Shown here one piece after another: positions 13,294-24,332 of a stretch of 64,000 bases of DNA. Position 1 is the stretch's first letter. Every line of letters begins with the position of its first letter. The notes under the pieces are model-generated. The model had not been told where the DNA came from. It made no database searches and saw only the letters and a program-made list of their open reading frames with translations. This DNA comes from Cristatella mucedo (lineage: Eukaryota; Bryozoa; Phylactolaemata; Cristatellidae). The stretch lies in assembly GCA_009760855.2 (NCBI GenBank), contig WPIO01000001.1:18565501-18629500 (forward strand). Direction: 5' to 3'. The position numbers and the translations under genes are program-made.

Positions 13294-14927
13294 GGCGTAA
13301 CGCCCAATTCCACTTTGGTGCTTTACTGGACTACATACACAAGACCTACGCAAAGCTTACTAAATCTTAAACCTGCTTCTACAAGAAGAATTGCTGTTAA
13401 AACCCACGCGACAATTATCTTGATAGTGCAAGGAGCGGCTTTGGAGTTACAGACTAGCCGGAAGACCTCTGGGCGAGATCGCTTAATGGCCGCCAGATGG
13501 TTTCACCTGTTCTCCAGAAGGGCCTTTTTAGTTATACTTGCTGTATTACAGCCAAAACATGCAAATTGGGTGCATTTATTTCGTAGAATTTAAAAAAAAG
13601 TAGAGGTTTTTATCATGATATTTGTGATATTAACATGTTTCTCATCTCTGGTAGAGCTTAAAAGCTTTGTTATGAAATTCATGTTTAGCGTATAACCTCA
13701 GTAGCGTCCGCTGAGAGGCTGGCCTTGACTCTCCGACGCGGAACGCAGAAGACTAGACAAATTTCGTGAATGAGGAAGCCAAGCCTCGAGTGTCCTAAAT
13801 ACGCACGAATCTTTCGTCTTCTCAGTCTGGGAAAAATTATAATCTTTCATTGGCTAGTGCAACTATGCGTCACGTCAAAAGCTTTCGGCCCCAGAATTAT
13901 CCGCATCGTTTTCTTCCCCAACTTACCTCCAGAAGCTGTTTGCAAGGGTCACACCGGTGTGCGGGAGGCGCGAAGGTCGTGGCTATACGCGGAGGTAATG
14001 GCCTATGCGGAGGTCAGGGCTATACCAAATCTAATTTTCTGTATGCCATGCCAAGCCTGAGCAGTCAACGATATATCTCATATACTCTGTAAGGTTTGAA
14101 CCGCCGCTGCGGTTGTAGTGGTAGTAGTAGAAGACTGTTGGGGTTTGAGCTACTATTATTAGACTGCAAATGCAGACAGCCGAGGAGGTGCCCGCGCCGC
14201 CGTCCGTCGTGCAGCCGCTTTTACCCAACATAACGTAGGCCTAGCATTCTAGGAACTTCCGGCAACTTTTGTGGCCGCAAAGTGGCACCATTACAAAAGT
14301 TCTTCTTCAAAGGACGACTAACATCAATATTATACAAAGCAGATTAAATGCGGAAAGTGCTTGCAAAGATTTTTTTAAGCTACGACTAGGACTGCGATCT
14401 TGCAAAAAACGGAAATGCTCCACTGACTGCCCTACAGCATTCGGATGAGAGCCCTTGAAGGATTGGTCGGTCTACGTGTTTTGGCCGGTCTGTCAACTCT
14501 CTGAGTGCAAAACTAATGACAGTGCTTCTTACCAAGATCGGCGTGGATTGTTCAAGCGTACATTCTTAGCCGATTATTAATATTACAGAGTATACTCATG
14601 TAATTTGACAGAGTAGGAATTTATCTTCAAGGACCTGTCTTCGGATATGGTTAATTGCATTTTACATTGACTCGAGGATGAACCGTAGAGTCTCTGGTGA
14701 AGGAACACGTCAGAACGCAAGGGCAACCGTTGGTGAATTGCTACAAGCGAACGCTTCGAAGTTGTTGTCATCAAATTTCAACCTTTCGTGGCACGTTTTC
14801 TATATAAAAAACTTATCGCATCAAAGTTTCTGAAGGGGTTCAAACAGTCTTTACTTCTCTATTTTATATTGCAGATGGTAGGTCGAGGTGTTTGAAAAAT
14901 CCCGCCAAACTGAGACCAGTTTTGTGA
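13294..14927. other. Unassigned stretch
   Basis: Neither strand shows a recognisable gene or repeat; all open frames are short and lack domain motifs. Confidence 0.3.
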
Positions 14928-14932
14928 TCCTC

Positions 14933-15370
14933 TGTGAAGGAACATGACTTTGCAGTCTTCGGAGACCCTATGAGGGCTCTCAGACTGCCTAAGCAGCCGC
15001 AAGCTCACGAGCGGTGGAAGGGCAGACGATGACTCGGCAGATGACTCGGCAGTCCAGCCCAAATCCATGCATTGGCGGCATCTGTGAGAACATCCACCTA
15101 CCACAAACTGCCGCCAGCTGTCGGGCGGGTTCGGAACGAACAATGGCCCGACAGCGCGAAAAACAATGCATGCATGGAGTATAAGGGCTGCCGAAGGAGT
15201 ACAGCGGGAGGTGAGGAGTAGATCCCTCGACGCCGACAGCCGTCTAGTGTGTGTAGACTGGGCTTGGGCGGCGTAGCTTGAAATAAAGGCTTAGGTGTTG
15301 GAGCCAGCAGACTTGTTGCTCGGTCGCGCTACCCAGCCCGACGACAGGTCGCGCGGACGACGCTGTCGCA
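14933..15370 (+). mobile_element. Solo LTR, 438 bp, with 5-bp target duplication
   Basis: The unit starts TGTGAAGGAAC and ends CTGTCGCA, so it has TG...CA ends. It is flanked by TCCTC on both sides (14928-14932 and 15371-15375), a 5-bp target-site duplication. Inside, in the correct order, are a TATA box TATAAGG (15180-15186) and a polyadenylation signal AATAAA (15282-15287). These are the defining parts of an LTR: promoter in U3, polyadenylation at R/U5. No internal retroviral-like coding region follows, so it is a solo LTR left by recombination. The superfamily (Ty3/gypsy or BEL/Pao) cannot be told from the LTR alone. Confidence 0.75.
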
Positions 15371-15499
15371 TCCTCCAAAGATTTAAAAGAGATTACTCGA
15401 CAGGTCCAGCCTTTGGTCTCACAGAGATGGCAACGGCGGATGCCGGCAGGGTAACTTTCACGTTTTCCTTCCATTCCTTTCATACTTTCTGATCTATTA

Positions 15500-15975
15500 A
15501 TTCTTTGGCTCTAGCCTACCCATAAGATCTACCCCCCACAAGGCCTCGGTATCGTACCACCAGCTTTTCTGAGTCTGATCGCTTAGCTACATCTTGTACG
15601 AACCTCAAATCCTTTGGAGACCGTGCTTTTAGTTCGCATGCTACCAAAGCCTGTAACTCCCTTTTGACTGGCGTCACCACATCTCCCTAACTTGAAGAGA
15701 TTTAAAAAGAAGCTACAAAGGCATCTATTTATTCCAGCATTTAGCGGCGTCCATGTGATTCGTCTTTTATGTTCTTATGCATGCTGACACTGCATGCTGC
15801 ATGCTGACCCTGAGCGTGTCATCTCTAACCATATTATGCTTGTTGCCTCGCTGAGCGCTCGCTAACACTAACCATTCGATCATCCTTAATTCGCAGCAAA
15901 TGCAAAGTGCCTAGAAAGATTAAGTTAGGAGCGTTCTACGATGGCGCTATACAAATATATTATTATTACTATTAT
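15500..15975 (+). mobile_element. LINE 3' fragment
   Basis: Contains the C-terminal RT-like block (TNLKSFGDRAFSSHA-like, about 15600-15645), the LFIPAFSGVHVIRL ending (about 15730-15770) and the 3' UTR with GCATGCTGACACT repeats. It ends in a diverged tail hairpin and ATTATTACTATTATT near 15975. Confidence 0.85.
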
Positions 15976-16287
15976 TAACTTCCTTATTCCACCGAGAGTA
16001 AGTCGAGGAGCTTGTAGTTCAGGCGACACGCTGGTCCTAATTATACCGAGAAGAGGCAGCAAAGAATGGTTTGGGAAGGAGGAGGAACTGTTCTAGAAAG
16101 GTTCCGCCTGTGCTTCAGAGACGGCGAGCGCAGCATTTTTTCTCGGCCTCTCACGGTCACTTAGTGCGATAGGCAAATTCACTTTCTCGATAAATGGCCG
16201 CCGCCTGCTCGTCCGCCGCGTCTGCTGCCTCGCGCTGCTGCCGCGGCCGCTCGTCGAGCGTTCCTCCTCGAGCGCAGTCCGCTGCCG

Positions 16288-16479
16288 CTAGCTCGGCCCT
16301 GAAGGTTGCTCCGGCCTGGAGGTCACTCTGCGTAAGAAGTCGGTGACGCTTCGAGCACGACGGGCCGACAAGTCCGTAGAGGCGTCGGTGCCCTCAGCAG
16401 CCTCAAAGTCATCCTCCTCCTCCGACTGGCGTTTGCTCCGAGGCCCCCGAGCGCTGCCGACCCACGGCGCAGGCGACAT
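16288..16479 (-). CDS. Candidate small acidic/basic protein, 63 aa, unknown
   Basis: I do not recognise a family. The frame runs from ATG at 16479 to TAG at 16288. The translation has a Pro/Gly/Arg-rich start, an acidic cluster SEEEDDFEAAEG around residues 19-30, and a basic C-terminal segment ARRARSVTDFLRRVTSRP (residues 39-56) with a possible basophilic kinase site RRARS. Codons are G/C-ending and the composition is typical of real coding DNA, unlike the simple-repeat frames nearby. It sits in a CpG-rich patch (about 16120-16500). The same frame stays open upstream to an ATG at 16620, but that extension lacks coding character. It may be a complete small protein or a terminal exon whose splice acceptor lies near 16480-16500. 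Confidence 0.3.
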   Translation of the reverse strand: MSPAPWVGSARGPRSKRQSEEEDDFEAAEGTDASTDLSARRARSVTDFLRRVTSRPEQPSGPS

Positions 16480-16788
16480 GCCGTCGCAGCGGATATGTCC
16501 GGGTGAATCATCATTTATGTGCTTAATGCTTGCGGACACTTTGCATGTTATCGCAAGCCGACTAGTCAATATCTGTGGAAAGTCGCAGGAAACTCCACCC
16601 TTGCGTTGGAAGGCGTGCATGAATGTCCGCCGACGAAGCCAGTGAGCCAGCCCTACTGACGGGCACTGCTGCAGTTCTTTCCTGATGTTTCAAAATTTTC
16701 AAAGGAAAAATGATGAAGTATTCAATATTAATTTTGTGATCAATTGACACGCAAATTGTTTGAAAATTATTATTGGAATATTGTTATT

Positions 16789-16869
16789 GGAGGAGGAGGA
16801 GGAGAAGGAGGAGGAGGAGGAGAAGGAGGAAGAGGAAGAGGAGGAGGAGGAGGGGAGGAGGAGGAGGAA
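16789..16869. repeat. (GGA)n trinucleotide tract
   Basis: Imperfect GGA/GAA repeat producing poly-Glu or poly-Gly frames on plus and Ser-rich frames on minus. Confidence 0.95.
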
Positions 16870-19627
16870 ATTGACGGCGACGAGAATGGAGTTGCAAACA
16901 AGCACGGGCATAGTCGGTCGAGGCGGGGCGAAAGGAAGCACTCAGCGACTGACCCACCGGTTTGAAAAAGAAAGAAGAAGTGGATGCCGGAGATGGTTAC
17001 AAACCCCGGCCTTGACCTTCCTGGCGCTCACGAACGTGCGTCGTACGAATGTCTGCTCAGTGATGAGCGTTGGGTAGATGAGCCGAAACGAGCACTCATG
17101 CGCCAGGGACCGGAGAAGAGCAAGATGGAGGGCGCTCGCGTATTAGGGGCTGGCGAGCGTAGTAGATTGGCTGGATTTTCTGCCTGGATTGCAGTCGCGC
17201 CTAGGAGAGAGGCCGATGCACGGTGCCCATGGGACTGATTTGCTCACTGCGCCCAGCTTTGGCGCAGCTAGCGGTAACTGGGTGAGGTGGCTGCACCAAT
17301 CACATCCGAGCGCAGCCGAAAATGAGAGAAGCACCTACGACGGATACACTTAGCTTTGTCCTGACAGTTAGGACATCGATTAAAGCGAGCTAAAAATAGG
17401 AGCTGAAGCTGATTTCATATCGACTGCTACTTCCATAGACGGATTAGCAGTCCCTCGCGAATAGTAAGAGGTAATTAGGCTGAGCAGACAATTGCTCTAA
17501 TTTGTGCTTGGCGGATTTAAAGATCACCAAGCTAAACTTATTCGAACCACGGCCTCCGGCCCGACTTCGCAACGAGGAAACTTTAAAGCAGAATCTCAGC
17601 AATAGGATAGGCGGAGTGAGCAGACACCTTCCCATTGCGTTCATCTCTCATCGACTTCGTTTCCCGTTTAGCTCCCGCAGTCGGCTCGCAGAAGCGCTCG
17701 AGTTCCAGGTTCTCTCGCGATAATCCGTGCACCGCCGCTAATAGCTGCCTGCGAGCCCGAGCGCGCGCGCGCGTTATGCCATTGAATTACGGTAGGGGGC
17801 AGGGCCGGGCAGGGCTCAGCGAAAGACCCCGAGCGCGTACTGGCCTTGACCTGTGGGGGAGGAGAGGGTGATAGTGGCGTGCGACGCCGGGCTAACTGCG
17901 GACGCCTCCGGTGGCGGCCGTCCGATGCCGCAACGCCGCTGCTGTCGCTATGGGCGCGGCTATCCCAGTCGTGCGTTACTCCGCCCAAAACCACATGCGT
18001 TGCTCCGCTAGGATTGCCCCTCCTCTTCGGCGCGGCCAGCGACTACGGAAGCTGATAGCCGTCCGCCGGGTCGTCGGTCGCTCTCTGCTCTCTCGTTCGA
18101 GGCACGTCGAAGGCAGGCGTTTTGACAGATCGATGAGATTATTCCCGCAGCAGCTTCCCGCGCGGATTTTGTGCCGCTCTTAATTGGCTGCGCTGCACTC
18201 AGGGAGCTTCGTCGGGCAGGAGAATCTGCACAACCGTTCGATTAGCTACGCAGACAAGTGGCTTTTCCGGCAGCCATTTCTCAGATGTCGAAGTCGTGAC
18301 CCGCGACCGGTCGAGGGGCAGCGCAGATGTCTGGGTGTCTGCTCAGTGGGCCCAGGGTAAAAAGTTAAAGCGCAGCTGCCGAATCATGTTGCTGCAACTC
18401 CGTTTCAATTTTATGGACGGCTCGCCGATCAGCCCGGGGGCGTCATTCTATGAAATGCGAACCGGTTCAGCGTAAGAATCCTATAGTGCGTTTTCATTGG
18501 TCAGTCTCAACTCCGGCTCCAAATAGCTAAACTTGGTCAGCTGTGTCGCTACCGCCGCACTACTCCGGTTTTCAGCTGCGATGCTAGGGATCAGCTCGGC
18601 CGGCTGAGGTCATGCAGACGAGCAGCGCCGAAGAGTGGGTGCGGCTTCAACCTGGCCTGCCGCGGGGGGGGGGGGAAGCCTTCGAGGCGTTGCTACGCGC
18701 TCTCCAGACGGGGTGCTTCCGGGCGTAGCCTCGTCAGTGCTGAGATTCGGTCTCTCCTAGAATAGGGTGCAAGCATTTTTTCACAGGAGTTGAAGAATGC
18801 CCCGAGGCTGAGCTCCGTCGATGCCCAAGAGTCAGAGTCTTTTTTTAGAAGAAGCTTCCGTTACTTTTTTGAAAAGCCGCCATATTTTATTTGAGACTAG
18901 GGACTGAGGCAGTTCACCGTAGAGCGCCTCCCGGTGCCGCGAGGACCATCTCCAGCAGGCGCGCCGAGACCCCAGGGCGATACGACCAAGGTTCTGGGCT
19001 GAAACGCTCCTTCAGCGCTAGCTCAGAGCAAGCCTTTTTTTTGGGGGGTGGGGTGGGGTGGGGGCATAGGCTTCGAAAACCACCCGGCTGAAAAATTGCT
19101 GAGAAACTCGGTCTTTTAAACAGGCTCGGTCTTAAGGCTTCAAAATAGCGGCGTAACTACTTACTAAGTGTCGTTCGTTCGCACAGCAGAGAGCCAGCCG
19201 ATACCCAGCACCGACAGTTTATTACCAACGCACGGAGCCGAAGAGCGCACGGCTCCCCTCGGCCCCTACTCTCGCTCGACTCCCCCACTCCTCCACTCTC
19301 CAGTCCACCATCTCTCCACCAGCGGGTTACCGGCCTGTGTCCATGCCACATCACAGGCTCATCAGAGGAGCCGGCATACAATACATACATACACACGTAC
19401 ATACGAACTATACTAAGCATAGTAAGTGGCCTAAGGACAGCACCTTCGGACCCTGCCATTTCCGCTTGATCTAACCCGTGACCGTAGTAGGGCTAAATGA
19501 GAGACATGTCTCCAGCTTTTAGCCCACCGTCGAAAGCCCGGTAGCCGCATCCGGTAACTACTGGCTTTCTGCGATAGGCTATCGGGCTAAGAGAGCCACT
19601 GTAGAAGCTTGCACGGCGGTACGAACC
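16870..19627. other. GC-rich unassigned region
   Basis: About 2.7 kb with CpG-rich patches (notably 17640-18200 and 18560-18740) and a G12 run at 18664-18675, but no frame with recognisable motifs. It could hold a promoter or unrecognised exons. Confidence 0.3.
19043..19064 (+). other. Canonical G-quadruplex motif
   Basis: Four runs of four or more G separated by single T residues, preceded by a run of eight T. It fits the strict G4 pattern with the shortest possible loops on the plus strand. Confidence 0.8.
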
Positions 19628-19765
19628 TTATAATAATAATAATAATAATAATAATAATGCATTTGTTGCAGCGACCTCCAAGAACTCTACCTCTTTCTAG
19701 GCACTTCACATTTGCTGCAAAGGAAGCATGATTGAATGGTTAGTGGTAGCATGCTAAATGACAAC
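19628..19765 (-). mobile_element. LINE 3' end
   Basis: (TAA)n at 19628-19658, then the reverse complement of the family tail (CTCTACCTCTTTCTAGGCAC) and TTTGCTGCAAAGG, with GGTTAGTGGTAGCATGC from the 3' UTR. Confidence 0.85.
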
Positions 19766-20329
19766 AAGCAGACAGCGTGGTTTAGAGTGAATACCTGTGG
19801 CATCGCTTTCCTTCTCTGTCACCCTGAGAATATGCTTTCTGGACTCCTTACCTTAAAGGCACATTCAGCTACAGGATCGCTACTAATGCTAGGAAATTAT
19901 TTGTTCCTCCGTTTTCTGGCGTGGCACGTGGCGGCCTACCTGCACTGAGTGCATTTTGGCATCGAAAAAAAATTGAGCAAACGATCGTCATTCTTTGTTC
20001 GCTAAAATTTCGCTCAATCCACTACCGGACGGAGAGCATTCTTTGGTTCAAGGAGTCGAGTCAAAACGGCAAAGTGCTGCTACTCTATTATTTAAATAAA
20101 GAGACTGATTTGCAACGCTCGCAGAAAGCGGAGCGGGCAATTGGATTGCTGGCCATCCAACCTTTGCGCTTCCATAATCCATTTCAAAGCTCATGCTAAT
20201 GGTATCGTGAGGAAACTTAATCGTCAAATTCGTGTCGGCTTGCTATGAAATATGGATACACGGTATTAATCAATGCAGAATGCACCGTCATCTGCATTAC
20301 TAAACCTCTGCTAGGACATATGGGTACAG
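19766..20329. other. Unassigned stretch
   Basis: Nothing recognisable; possibly further eroded LINE sequence joining the copy that starts near 20330. Confidence 0.3.
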
Positions 20330-21815
20330 ACACTTGTACAGCTTTGCAGAATACATCGTCGACAATATCCTTACGCTTATACTATTTGCTGCTGCCCAAC
20401 ATAACTACCTTATTAAACATGTCTTAAGCCTCAGGTATTGTCCCTGTATCCTTTGAAGAGATTGCCGCCAGGTCATTTATCAATGTTGCTTTATCAAGGA
20501 TTAATACAGGATTGACCGATCAGGATAATAAATAATTTCCACCCAAGTCTCCTTCCGGCCATTCCCTTCAAAGCCACTCCAAAAGTAGTTGCTGACTTCT
20601 TGGATAAACTCTTACATTACAAAATTAACCCTAGTGAGTTCCTACGAGGATTTGGAGCTAATCATTCCCCACGGTCAAAGCTACAGCACCTGTTTAATAA
20701 CCTTCGTTATAAGGTAATTTTGACATGGCTTGAGTATCTGCTATTCCTGCTGGATCTATCAGAAACACTTGGCACCAACGAGCACCAATTTTTGTGAGCT
20801 TTAATCATCTCGCCCGTGCATTGCAAGCAAGACACTGCGGCTGTATCAGTCCTACTGCAGTGCAGACTTCAAAGCGTAGACATCAACGGCAATGGCCATC
20901 TGGTGAGCTCTTAAAGTACGGGATTGCTCAGGGATTTGTTCTAGATCCACTTCTCTTCATAATTTACACTCCCCCCTTACCGGTGTATTCGCCAGGCGCT
21001 ATCTAGGCCTGGATTTCTATCCACATTTTACATAGCTGCACCTCTACTTTGGTCCCTCCAAGCCTTACATCACACTAAACTCTCTCAACTCCCTTGCAGC
21101 TTGCATTGCCAACATTAATCTCGAACAACAGAAGTAATTCGCTCATTGAATTAAAAATGCAACCAACTTACTTAGTAGGAGCGAGCCTGTCACATGAATA
21201 GAAAAATAAAACATCAAAATTGGCTCGGCCATCACAACTCTTGAAGCCTCTGCATGGGGTACGTGTGTTTTGTTCCAAAATGACCTTTCACTAGATGACC
21301 GCATCAGCTCCACATTCAAATCTCTCTGCTGCGGATTAAATTAAAATATTTCAATACGAAACATTGATCAAACTCCAGTGTACCTAGATAAACAAAAAAA
21401 CCCAGCCAAGTTGGTCCATGAAGTAGCGACACTAGCTATAGACTTCTGTAGCAATCGGCTCCTTGCAGATCTTCCCCGACCTGCGTCAGAACATCCCCTG
21501 ACCTGACCACATTTAAAAGGAACTTAAAAACACACCTATTTAGGACAGAATTTAGTGGGTCCCTGTGATTCGTCCTTGATGTGCTTATGCGTGCTGACAC
21601 TGTGCATGCTGCCACTAACCACATTTGCATGCTGACCCTGTGCATGTCACCCCTAACCATATCATTCATTTTGTTTGTTTATCAAGCATGATTTTACTTA
21701 CCATTCAATTGCATTTCACTTTGCAGCAAATGTAAAGCGCCTAGAAAGAGATTAAGTTATCTTAGGGCGCTTTATCAAGTGCATTATTATTATTATTATT
21801 ATTATCATTATTCCC
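20330..21815 (+). mobile_element. LINE with several RT landmarks, internal deletion
   Basis: Collinear fragments: LLPNITTLLNMS (about 20390-20425), an NYRPISLL-like relic (about 20530), GIAQGFVLDPLLFIIYT (about 20920-20970), which corresponds to the PQGSVLGPLLF RT motif, and a YFGPSKPYITLNSLNS-like segment after the YADD box (about 21045-21090). The C-terminal domain is mostly deleted; the 3' part resumes near 21460 with a NLTTFKRNLKTHLF-like block and the full 3' UTR, hairpin and (ATT)n tail to 21812. Multiple stops and frameshifts make it non-functional. Confidence 0.85.
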
Positions 21816-21829
21816 GCTCGTGCAGCAAT

Positions 21830-22385
21830 GAAACATTTGCAGTCGGTGCCCATAGATATGCGCTAGTCTTGTCTTGCCCAGTGAATCGCTCAGCTACAAA
21901 TTGCGCAGCCTCTCCTCACTGCCCGACCTGCACTGGGCGCCCGGCAAGCAATATGCTGACTCCAAGGTCAAGTGTCGCTCACTTTCAGGCCCCTCACTCG
22001 GTTGCTCCGGCTTGCCAATCGGAAATACTTGCTCCTCAGGCTTCCGGTCGTTCCAGGCCCGCTCTTTTCACTCCGGTCACCAAGCTGCGCAGCCGACCAA
22101 AAGGCAGTCTTTGTGCTCCTCCACGCCTTCAGAGCTTCAGTTCGCTCCAAAAAGCCCGGGACTCGCCACCTTCGACTGACTTCGCGGTAACTCTTGTCTT
22201 GACGATGCATCTCAAAGAAGCCAAGAACACTCGTGTTTCTCACAGCATCGGTCCATCCATGCCAACTGTCATTCAATTATGTGCTTGCTGAAGTTGAGTA
22301 GCTATCACTAATCGTTTGACATGTCTGCTTTCCAGCATATGTGAAATACGTGGACAGAGATGCAGAGCTCTGAGGCCATATACAA
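21830..22385 (+). mobile_element. GC-richer LINE C-terminal fragment
   Basis: Begins directly after the tail of the previous LINE. LPDLHWAPGKQ (about 21920-21955) matches the family DLHWLPVKQRIDFKV block, followed by APACQSEILAPQASGRSR (about 22010-22065) matching APAYLSDIL. The 3' part ends around 22330-22380 with a diverged tail. It is more GC-rich than its neighbours and probably represents another subfamily. Confidence 0.7.
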
Positions 22386-23166
22386 AGGCTGCTTATTAAG
22401 GAGAGTATACAGCAGACAAACTGCGTGTTATGGCCGCAATGTATTGCCGTACATTGCCTTGAAATATAGCAAGCATCAGTTGCTGCAATGTATGTACAGA
22501 GCTCAGGCAAACGAAAACGAACTCTTAAAGCGATACAAAAAATTAAGATCAGCCGACTATCAGCCTAACTTAAGAAGCGGTAAAAGAATGTGACCAGGTT
22601 AAACCGGTTTTCCACTAGCAATTAAGCATTGGCCAGTGCATCCAGAATCCAAGGTGGGGGTCACGAGGTGCTAGCACCTTACCATAGTATGGCTGCCTTG
22701 AAATAGATCAGACCTTCAACCGTAGCTGACGCGTGCAGTCTTTGTAAGACGAATACCACACAGATAAAGCCCACCACAACGAAGTACACCAGCCGGAACG
22801 CTCCGGCACCAAACCCGAACACCCACGAAGGCCTCGAGGTTTACGGCTGCACCTTCACTCGGACCTGCACGCTATGTATGGCCAACTCGCCCTCGCTCGG
22901 GTACACTCTCCAGCCAACTGTACAGCCAACCCCTGTTAGCACTCTTCTCTTGGCCCTTATCAAATGACCCAGCAATAACTATACATCAGAGGGGTAGGTC
23001 GTAAAAAGACTTCAGAAGACAGCCACACAAATCAAGGTCATAATGCAGCGGCTGGTCCACAAGCAGACATAAGAGGGCCATAAAATAGCCATCGCAGGAA
23101 CATAAAGCCAAAGTAAAATAGCCATCGCATGAACATCAAGCCAAAGTCTTCGAAACAATCAGCAAA
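22386..23166. other. Unassigned stretch with one short tandem duplication
   Basis: No gene recognised. See the separate 33-bp repeat at 23081-23146. Confidence 0.3.
23081..23146. repeat. 33-bp tandem duplication
   Basis: A unit starting TAAAATAGCCATCGCA is present at 23081-23113 and again at 23114-23146 with two or three differences. Confidence 0.9.
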
Positions 23167-23290
23167 ATATGAGCTCATTAAACTGCCTTGCTTGTATAGC
23201 GGCAGAAGGGCCTTAACGGCTAACAAAAACGCTTGCAGTTAGCAATCAAAGATCGCCCACTGCAGGATTTGAACCACCAGTGGATCCTAA
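23167..23290 (-). mobile_element. SINE-B copy, truncated head
   Basis: Minus strand: GTGGTTCAAATCCTGCAGTG (box B), GGGCGATCTTTGATTG, then CCGCTATACAAGCAAGGCAG and the SINE-B tail. Confidence 0.7.
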
Positions 23291-23344
23291 TTCTCAGAAT
23301 CCTCGAGTCTCAAAATAAATCGAAGGGCTAGAAACATGATCCCT

Positions 23345-23420
23345 GACTTATTGCCTGGCGCTAGCATTCAAACCCACGATTGGTCGTGAGGAGCGACCAC
23401 CTTTTCCCGAGGCTCCGAGG
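23345..23420 (-). mobile_element. SINE-B head fragment
   Basis: The minus strand reads AAGGTGGTCGCTCCTCACGA and then GTGGGTTTGAATGC, the A- and B-box regions of SINE-B, without a clear tail. Confidence 0.5.
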
Positions 23421-23810
23421 CTCCCAGGGTGTAGCTATGACCTCTATGGGCAAACCAACAGTACAAGGAGACGAACTCGGTGTTGCGAAACCGGCCTCTT
23501 GCCCATATTTATTCGTAGGTTTTGTTGTTAATCCTACAAGTCAACAGCCGCGCCGGCGCATGCTCTGTCAGGACGCAGCTTCGAGGCCGGAGGTGCGGCA
23601 GCTGCGTTGAAGGCGCTTGCTCGAACTGGCCGCTTATTATCGGGCGAGTAGATGCTGGGAAGCCTTCACAGAAGCAAGCTCTCAAGCTCTCGACTATCGC
23701 TAGCAGGCTGCATCCACTCTGTTCATTGCTTGGCGAGCACATGGGCCATGTTTTAATTGCTGCCGTCCCCTAGTTCCGTTTTCATCTCCTACATCTGCCT
23801 CGTAGGTTAA

Positions 23811-23963
<153 letters not shown>

Positions 23964-24037
23964 CGTAGCAGGAGAGGAGGCAGAGCTGCGGACTCGATGC
24001 AGGCGAAGCTACTGCTTCCTCGGATCATTCGTTCACC

Positions 24038-24080
24038 GTGGCTCTAAATTGGTGGCTCTAAATTGGTGGCTCTAAATTGG
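24038..24080. repeat. 14-bp tandem repeat, three copies
   Basis: GTGGCTCTAAATTG repeated three times without change. Confidence 0.9.
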
Positions 24081-24274
24081 CGGCTCAGCCCCACTCCACT
24101 CCGCTGGAACATCCGTATCGCACTTGTCTCCGCCGTTGGCCATTGCTGTGTCGAGCTTTCCTCCCTTTGCTCGACGGTGCTGTCGAGGGGAGTCTGGCAG
24201 GGCTTCGCCAGGCTCAAGTACGCTACAGCAATTTGCACAGCTACTCGCAGGATTTTCGACTGAGCATATTCGTA

Positions 24275-24280
24275 TTTATT
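24275..24280 (-). terminator. Polyadenylation signal of the minus-strand acetyltransferase gene
   Basis: AATAAA on the minus strand, about 53 nt beyond the stop codon, well placed for a short 3' UTR. Confidence 0.6.
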
Positions 24281-24332
24281 GCCTGCCGTCGATGCCGCCC
24301 CGGCGCTCTGCGCCCCGGCGCGGGCAGTCACG

